NCBI GenBank assembly: GCA_965277625.1
Contig: OZ255827.1
Coordinates: forward strand, 1,302,001-1,366,000
Direction of reading: 5' to 3'
DNA from: G965195345 sp965277625
GTDB lineage: Bacteria; Pseudomonadota; Gammaproteobacteria; CAKMZV01
DNA length: 64,000 bases
Part shown: positions 59,498-64,000 of the stretch, one piece after another
How the letters are laid out: every line of letters begins with the position of its first letter
How positions within the stretch are numbered: position 1 is the first letter of the stretch
Position numbers and translations under genes: made by a program
Notes under the pieces: generated by a model
Databases searched by the model: none
Told to the model about the DNA's origin: nothing
The model's input: the letters and a program-made list of their open reading frames with translations, nothing else

Positions 59498-60732
59498 TTC
59501 TGTAAGGCGGTAATGCGTTCAGAGGCTGGCGGGTGTGAATCATGCCACGCCGAATACCATTTATCTGGGGTTAAGGTCGCAGCATTGTCGGAATACATGG
59601 CCAATAATGCCGTGACTAAATCATCGGAGTTACTGTGTTTTTTGGCAAAGTCGTCTGCTTCAAATTCATACTTACGGCTGGTCAAATTGCTCAGAGGCTG
59701 TAAAAAGAAGGTGAACACAGGCAATACCAACATGAACAACAGCAAGGCGTTGTAATGCGTTTGTGCCACACCAAATGCTTCATAAAACCAAGTGGCGTTC
59801 AGCAATAAACTGAGCACCCACAGCCCGACCAATAACTTCAGCAGGCTGGCGATGATCATTTTGGGAATGTGTTTCAATGAAGCATGCCCTAATTCATGGG
59901 CTAATACCGCTTCGATTTGCTGATTGTTTAAGGTTTCAATCAGGGTGTCAAAAAACACCACGCGCTTATTGACACCCAAGCCTGTGAAATAAGCATTGCC
60001 GTGAGAAGAACGTTTAGAGCCGTCCATGATGAATACGGCTTCGGCATTAAAACCACAACGTTTGAGCAAGTTGGCGACTGTGTCTTTTAATTCACCCGCC
60101 TCCAATGGCGTGAATTTATTGAAAATGGGCGCCAAGTAGCGTGGATAGATAGCCATCACAATGAGGTTAAAGAGCACCATGGCACCCCACACCCAGACCC
60201 ACCACAAAGTATCATGAAACTGCGCCATCAGCCACAACACCAGCACCAAAATGCCGCCACCTAAAATCGTGCCAAGCAAGGTGGATTTGAGCAAATCAAC
60301 GAGATAGATTTTGAAGGTGGTTCGATTAAAACCGAATCGTTCCTCGAGCACGAAGGTCACGTACAAAGACAAAGGCAAGCTCAAAATGGCGTTGATGATG
60401 GCAAATACGCCAATCACCGTCACTCCCTTAACAATCATGCCAGCATCGCCCACATAAGTCATCAAGGTTGCATCTAACCACGCCAAGCCCCCTGCAATAA
60501 GCCACAAGCAGAGTAAGGCACTGTCGATCACGATCGATAAGCGGCTTAACTGCTGTTTGGCCGCGGTATAGTCCGCCGCTTTTTGATGATCATCCAAGGA
60601 GATTTGCGCTTGAAAAGCCTCAGGCACTGTGTTTTTATGCGCAATGGCCGAGCGTTCTTGGCGCCAAGATAAATAGATCAGCAACACTGATTTGACGATT
60701 AATAGCAGCAGGAAAAGGGTTGCAAATGACAT
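59494..60732 (-). CDS. M48-family membrane zinc protease (Ste24-like)
   Basis: The 412-residue product is a multi-spanning membrane protease of the Ste24/CAAX-protease type. The zinc site is AVLAHELGHASLKHI, with the third ligand in YEFEADDFAKKHS. Long hydrophobic helices surround it, and the N-terminal half contains SLYVTFVLEERFGFNRTTF, a Ste24 signature. In bacteria it probably degrades misfolded membrane proteins; prenylated substrates are not expected. It lies between plsC (two-base gap) and sbcB (four-base overlap). Confidence 0.9.
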   Translation of the reverse strand: MSFATLFLLLLIVKSVLLIYLSWRQERSAIAHKNTVPEAFQAQISLDDHQKAADYTAAKQQLSRLSIVIDSALLCLWLIAGGLAWLDATLMTYVGDAGMIVKGVTVIGVFAIINAILSLPLSLYVTFVLEERFGFNRTTFKIYLVDLLKSTLLGTILGGGILVLVLWLMAQFHDTLWWVWVWGAMVLFNLIVMAIYPRYLAPIFNKFTPLEAGELKDTVANLLKRCGFNAEAVFIMDGSKRSSHGNAYFTGLGVNKRVVFFDTLIETLNNQQIEAVLAHELGHASLKHIPKMIIASLLKLLVGLWVLSLLLNATWFYEAFGVAQTHYNALLLFMLVLPVFTFFLQPLSNLTSRKYEFEADDFAKKHSNSDDLVTALLAMYSDNAATLTPDKWYSAWHDSHPPASERITALQK

Positions 60733-60734
60733 AA

Positions 60735-61445
60735 TTAAATCCGTTTTGGGGGCAAGGTTTGTAAGGTGTCTTTGATCCAGTTTTCTACATTTTCATTCAA
60801 AGCTCTGACACTGAGATCTTCTGGATAGATGGGCGCGCCAATGACCACTTCAATGCATCCTGATTTTTTAAAGATGCTGTTTTTGGGCCAAAACAAGCCC
60901 GCATTATGCGCAATGGGAATGATGGGCGTCTGGGTTTTCACCGCCAAATGCGCCGCACCCACATTGAATTTGCCCATTTTATCGACGGGTTGGCGCGTGC
61001 CTTCTGGATAAATCACAATATCCGCCCCCGCCTCTAACCTCAACCGTCCTTGTTTGTTTAGATGCCTCAACGCTTGCTTACGCTCTTTGCGGTTGAGGGC
61101 AATGGGCCAGCATACCGCCATACCAAAGCCGAAGAAGGGTATCCATAACAACTCTCGCTTTAGGACAAAAACAATCCAATCAAAGATCTTCTGTAAGATT
61201 AAGGTTTCCCAGGCCGATTGGTGATTGATGACGATGATATAGCCTTGGCTTTTTGGCAGGTTTTCTAATCCCCGAATTTGATAATCCAAGCCACAAAGTT
61301 TTTTGAGCAACCACAGATTGATTTGTGCCCAACTGCGAATGATTTGATATCGACGAAATACTGACAAAGGAACCAAGAAAATGGCAAGCGTGCCATAGAC
61401 TATGGTTAGTATAAACTGCAATAAATAGTAAAGTATTGAGGTCAT
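60735..61445 (-). CDS. plsC: 1-acyl-sn-glycerol-3-phosphate acyltransferase
   Basis: PlsC acylates lysophosphatidic acid to phosphatidic acid. The product has an N-terminal membrane segment and the acyltransferase motifs: block I VINHQSAWETL, block II near ELLWIPFFGFG, block III IYPEGTRQP and block IV TPIIPIAHNAG. Block I has Glu where most members have Asp (HX4D). I recall this HQSxWET form in other proteobacterial PlsC proteins, so it is probably functional. The start is uncertain: ATG 61445 (MTSILYY) is preferred, but ATG 61463 and GTG 61481 are in frame. A TATAAT on the - strand near 61470 fits the shorter start. Confidence 0.87.
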   Translation of the reverse strand: MTSILYYLLQFILTIVYGTLAIFLVPLSVFRRYQIIRSWAQINLWLLKKLCGLDYQIRGLENLPKSQGYIIVINHQSAWETLILQKIFDWIVFVLKRELLWIPFFGFGMAVCWPIALNRKERKQALRHLNKQGRLRLEAGADIVIYPEGTRQPVDKMGKFNVGAAHLAVKTQTPIIPIAHNAGLFWPKNSIFKKSGCIEVVIGAPIYPEDLSVRALNENVENWIKDTLQTLPPKRI

Positions 61446-61567
61446 GGTAGGGATGGATGGCATTATACTATCATTGAACACAGTGTGCTATATGGGACGC
61501 TTTTTCCATCCCTGCTTGCTAGGCGAAAACAATACGTCAAATCAATTATAATAAAGCGATTAAATCA

Positions 61568-63583
61568 ATGTGTAAAAGTATGTCACGAAAAATTCTTGTC
61601 ACCAGTGCTCTGCCCTATGCCAATGGCCCACTTCACTTGGGTCATATGGTCGAATATATCCAAACAGACGTCTGGGTTCGAACTCAAAAAATGAATGGCC
61701 ATGAGTGTTATTATATTTGCGCTGATGATGCACACGGCACAGCTATCATGTTGAAAGCAAAGGATTTAAATATCACACCTGAACAATTGATTGAAGAAGT
61801 CAAGCAATCCCATGAAAGAGATTTTGCTGCTTTTGACATTGAATTTGACCAATACCACAGCACCCATTCTGAAGAGAATCGATACTATTCAGAATCGCTC
61901 TATTTGGCGACTCAAAAGGCGGGTTGCATCATCTCTGAGTCCATCGAGCAGGCCTACGATGAACAAGAAAAACTGTTTTTACCCGATCGCTACATTAAAG
62001 GTACCTGCCCCAAGTGTCAAACAGCCGATCAATACGGCGATAATTGTGAAAACTGTGGCGCCACCTATGACTCCAATGAATTGATTGATCCTGTGTCGGT
62101 GATCTCAGGCACCAAGCCAGTTTTTCGGCCGTCCCTGCACTACTTCTTCGATTTACCACAGTTTGAAACCTTTCTGAAAAAATGGACCACCGATGGTGTG
62201 CTCAGAGCAGAAATGTCTAATAAACTCAATGAATGGTTCGATGCAGGCCTGAAAAAATGGGACATTACGCGAGATGCGCCCTACTTTGGCTTTACCATCC
62301 CCGGCACCGATGGCAAAAAATACTTCTATGTTTGGTTGGATGCGCCCGTGGGCTATATGGCCAGCTTTAAGCATTTCTGCGATAAAAACGGGATGGACTT
62401 TGATGCTTGGTGGCAAGCAGACAGCCAAACAGAACTGCATCATTTCATTGGCAAAGACATCGTGAACTTCCACGCGCTATTTTGGCCCGCCATTTTAAAA
62501 GCCACAGGGCATCGATTACCGACCAAGATTCATACCCATGGCTTTCTAACCATCAACGGTCAGAAAATGTCCAAATCTCGTGGCACTTTCATTAAGGCAG
62601 AAACCTATTTGAAGCAGTTTAGATCCGACTATCTGCGTTATTACTTTGCGTCAAAATTAAGCGGTAAATTTGAAGATTTGGATTTGAATTTGGATGATTT
62701 CATGCAGAAAATCAACTCAGACATCATTGGCAAATTCGTCAACATTGCCAGTCGCAGTGCCAAATTCATCACCAAATACAACGAAGGCAAACTACTGCCA
62801 GCGCATGAAACTGCCTTAATGCAGACCTTTATCAATGAAAAACCAGCGATTTTGCAGTCTTATGAGCAATGCGATACCGCCGATGTTATTAGACGCATCA
62901 TGAAATTGGCGGATTTGGCCAATCAATACATTGATCAACACAAACCTTGGGCGATGCTGAAAGACCCTAAGTTGGCGCTACAACTGCATCAAACCACCAG
63001 CCAAGCCATTCACTGCTTCTACCTGTTGGTGATCTATCTAAAACCAGTGTTGCCACAACTGAGCAAAGATGCCGAAACATTTCTAAATTGCCACAATCTA
63101 AGCTTTGCCGACATTGACAAACCACTCGCCGAAGGTCACGTGATAAACATTTTTAAACCCTTGGCTGCGCGCATTGAACCAAATACATTATCGCAACTGA
63201 TGAACGCATCAACCGCGGAAGCAGCGCCTATTGTTGAGACCAATGAGATCACCATTGATGAATTTGACAAGTGCGACTTCAGGGTCGCTGAAGTCCTCGA
63301 TGCACAAAATATTGAAGGCTCAAACAAATTAATACAATTGACGCTATCCGTCGGTGAATTAGGCCAAAAGACTGTTTTTTCAGGCATTCAGAAGCATTAT
63401 CAAGCCAAAGACCTGATTGGAAGGCACGTGATGTACGTGGCCAACTTAAAACCGCGTAAAATGAAATTTGGGATCTCTGAGGGTATGGTATTGTCTGCGG
63501 CGGATTCAAACGACAACGACTTATGGATACTCACCCCTGATCAACAAAAATCTGGTGTGGCCGCTGGCTTAAAAATTCAATAA
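61568..63583 (+). CDS. metG: Methionyl-tRNA synthetase
   Basis: MetG charges initiator and elongator tRNA-Met. The 671-residue product has the HIGH-type motif ANGPLHLGHM, a zinc-binding insert CPKCQTADQYGDNCENCG, the KMSKS loop in GQKMSKSRGTF, an anticodon-binding helical domain, and a C-terminal tRNA-binding/dimerisation domain (about residues 570-671, FDKCDFRVAEVLDAQNIEGS). This is the long E. coli-like form. The start may be the ATG at 61580 (MSRKILVTSALPYANGP), as four extra residues precede the conserved region. It is divergent from plsC, and rsxA starts 13 bases after its stop. Confidence 0.97.
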   Translation: MCKSMSRKILVTSALPYANGPLHLGHMVEYIQTDVWVRTQKMNGHECYYICADDAHGTAIMLKAKDLNITPEQLIEEVKQSHERDFAAFDIEFDQYHSTHSEENRYYSESLYLATQKAGCIISESIEQAYDEQEKLFLPDRYIKGTCPKCQTADQYGDNCENCGATYDSNELIDPVSVISGTKPVFRPSLHYFFDLPQFETFLKKWTTDGVLRAEMSNKLNEWFDAGLKKWDITRDAPYFGFTIPGTDGKKYFYVWLDAPVGYMASFKHFCDKNGMDFDAWWQADSQTELHHFIGKDIVNFHALFWPAILKATGHRLPTKIHTHGFLTINGQKMSKSRGTFIKAETYLKQFRSDYLRYYFASKLSGKFEDLDLNLDDFMQKINSDIIGKFVNIASRSAKFITKYNEGKLLPAHETALMQTFINEKPAILQSYEQCDTADVIRRIMKLADLANQYIDQHKPWAMLKDPKLALQLHQTTSQAIHCFYLLVIYLKPVLPQLSKDAETFLNCHNLSFADIDKPLAEGHVINIFKPLAARIEPNTLSQLMNASTAEAAPIVETNEITIDEFDKCDFRVAEVLDAQNIEGSNKLIQLTLSVGELGQKTVFSGIQKHYQAKDLIGRHVMYVANLKPRKMKFGISEGMVLSAADSNDNDLWILTPDQQKSGVAAGLKIQ

Positions 63584-63596
63584 ACAGAGTATCGCT

Positions 63597-64000
63597 TTGG
63601 AATTTGCACTCATACTCCTGAGTACCGTATTGGTTAATAATTATGTACTCACGCAATTTTTGGGATTGTGCCCTTTTATGGGGGTTTCAAAAAAACCAGA
63701 AGCTGCCATTGGCATGGGGCTGGCAACAACCTTTGTGCTCACCCTCTCCGCGGTCATCAGCTATGTGGTTTATCAGTATTTGCTGATCCCTTTAGAAATC
63801 ACCTATTTACGCACCATCAGCTTTATTGTCATCATTGCCGCAACTGTCAGCGTCATTGAAATCATCATGTACAAAAGCAACCCAGTGTTGTATCAAATGT
63901 TAGGCATTTATTTGCCTTTGATCACCACGAACTGCGCTGTCTTAGGCGTGGCCTTACTCAATGCCAACAAAGCCGAAAGCATCCTTGAATCCGCTTTATA
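63597..64000 (+). CDS. rsxA: Electron transport complex subunit RsxA/RnfA (5' part)
   Basis: The frame starts at a TTG at 63597 and runs off the right edge, giving about 134 residues of a protein that is normally near 190. The sequence LSTVLVNNYVLTQFLGLCPF and FMGVSKKPEAAIGMGLATTF, then LRTISFIVIIA and YLPLITTNCAVLGVALLN, are the conserved membrane helices of RsxA/RnfA with the cysteines that bind an interhelical iron-sulfur cluster. It is an integral subunit of the Rnf/Rsx ferredoxin:NAD oxidoreductase-type complex. The remaining subunits are expected just beyond the window. TTG is the only in-frame start that fits the family. Confidence 0.93.
   Translation, partial: MEFALILLSTVLVNNYVLTQFLGLCPFMGVSKKPEAAIGMGLATTFVLTLSAVISYVVYQYLLIPLEITYLRTISFIVIIAATVSVIEIIMYKSNPVLYQMLGIYLPLITTNCAVLGVALLNANKAESILESAL

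Noticed and set aside
60735..61445. PlsC block I with Glu for Asp as evidence of an inactive enzyme
   Set aside because: The HQSxWET variant is, as far as I recall, common in proteobacterial PlsC proteins and the other blocks are intact.

Overview
The window is chromosomal DNA from a gammaproteobacterium. The evidence is the tol-pal cluster behind ruvCAB, a holD-rimI pair, hemCDXY, an algH-ruvX-pyrB-pyrC' block, zapE, glnE, and Kdo/8-amino-Kdo lipopolysaccharide genes. The DNA is moderately AT-rich, genes are closely packed, and many start codons overlap the preceding stop. I cannot name a genus. A possible mevalonate-kinase end at the left edge, the 8-amino-Kdo genes and an MSHA-like machine would suit a free-living aquatic lineage outside the Enterobacterales, but that is a guess.

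Layout, left to right. Bases 1-3923 hold a GHMP-kinase tail, zapE, a TPR lipoprotein and a gamma-carbonic-anhydrase-like protein. Bases 4036-14201 are one dense + strand run: nadA, yebC, ruvCAB, ybgC, tolQRAB, pal, cpoB, kdsD. After rmuC (-) comes a tandem triplication (15526-17258) of a small DUF1640-like coiled-coil membrane protein whose leaders are also repeated. Bases 17396-23362 (-) carry a YgjP-like peptidase, tadA, an inositol-phosphatase-like enzyme, a CorC/CNNM protein and glnE. An outer-membrane barrel gene, coaE and tRNA-Asn follow.

Directly 3' of tRNA-Asn is a segment of about 1.6 kb, more AT-rich than its surroundings, bounded by a short repeat of the tRNA end. It carries one unrecognised gene with a faint HEPN-like signature. 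Core genes then resume: aroQ, accBC, argH (-), a thioredoxin-like protein (-), hemCDXY, a lytic transglycosylase, an RRM protein with a long leader, and a 2Fe-2S ferredoxin.

Bases 37487-41738 (-) form kdnA-kdnB-kdsB-waaA. This is a complete route for making and attaching 8-amino-Kdo, fed by the arabinose-5-phosphate isomerase KdsD encoded at 13269. Next on the - strand come rimI, holD, leuA and pssA, then a 590-base gene-free gap with a degenerate purine-rich repeat and a strong hairpin. Beyond it are pyrC' (a dihydroorotase homologue that has lost its HxH metal motif), pyrB, ruvX and algH.

The most interesting stretch is 49079-57965 (+). dprA is followed six bases later by a compact type IV pilus/type II secretion-like machine: a lipoprotein secretin, a 49-residue membrane protein, a GspE-type ATPase, a GspF-type platform protein, two GspL/GspM-like proteins, a small exported protein, and two prepilin-like proteins that share an LPC-containing domain. 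The window closes with sbcB, an M48 protease and plsC (-), then metG and the start of rsxA (+).
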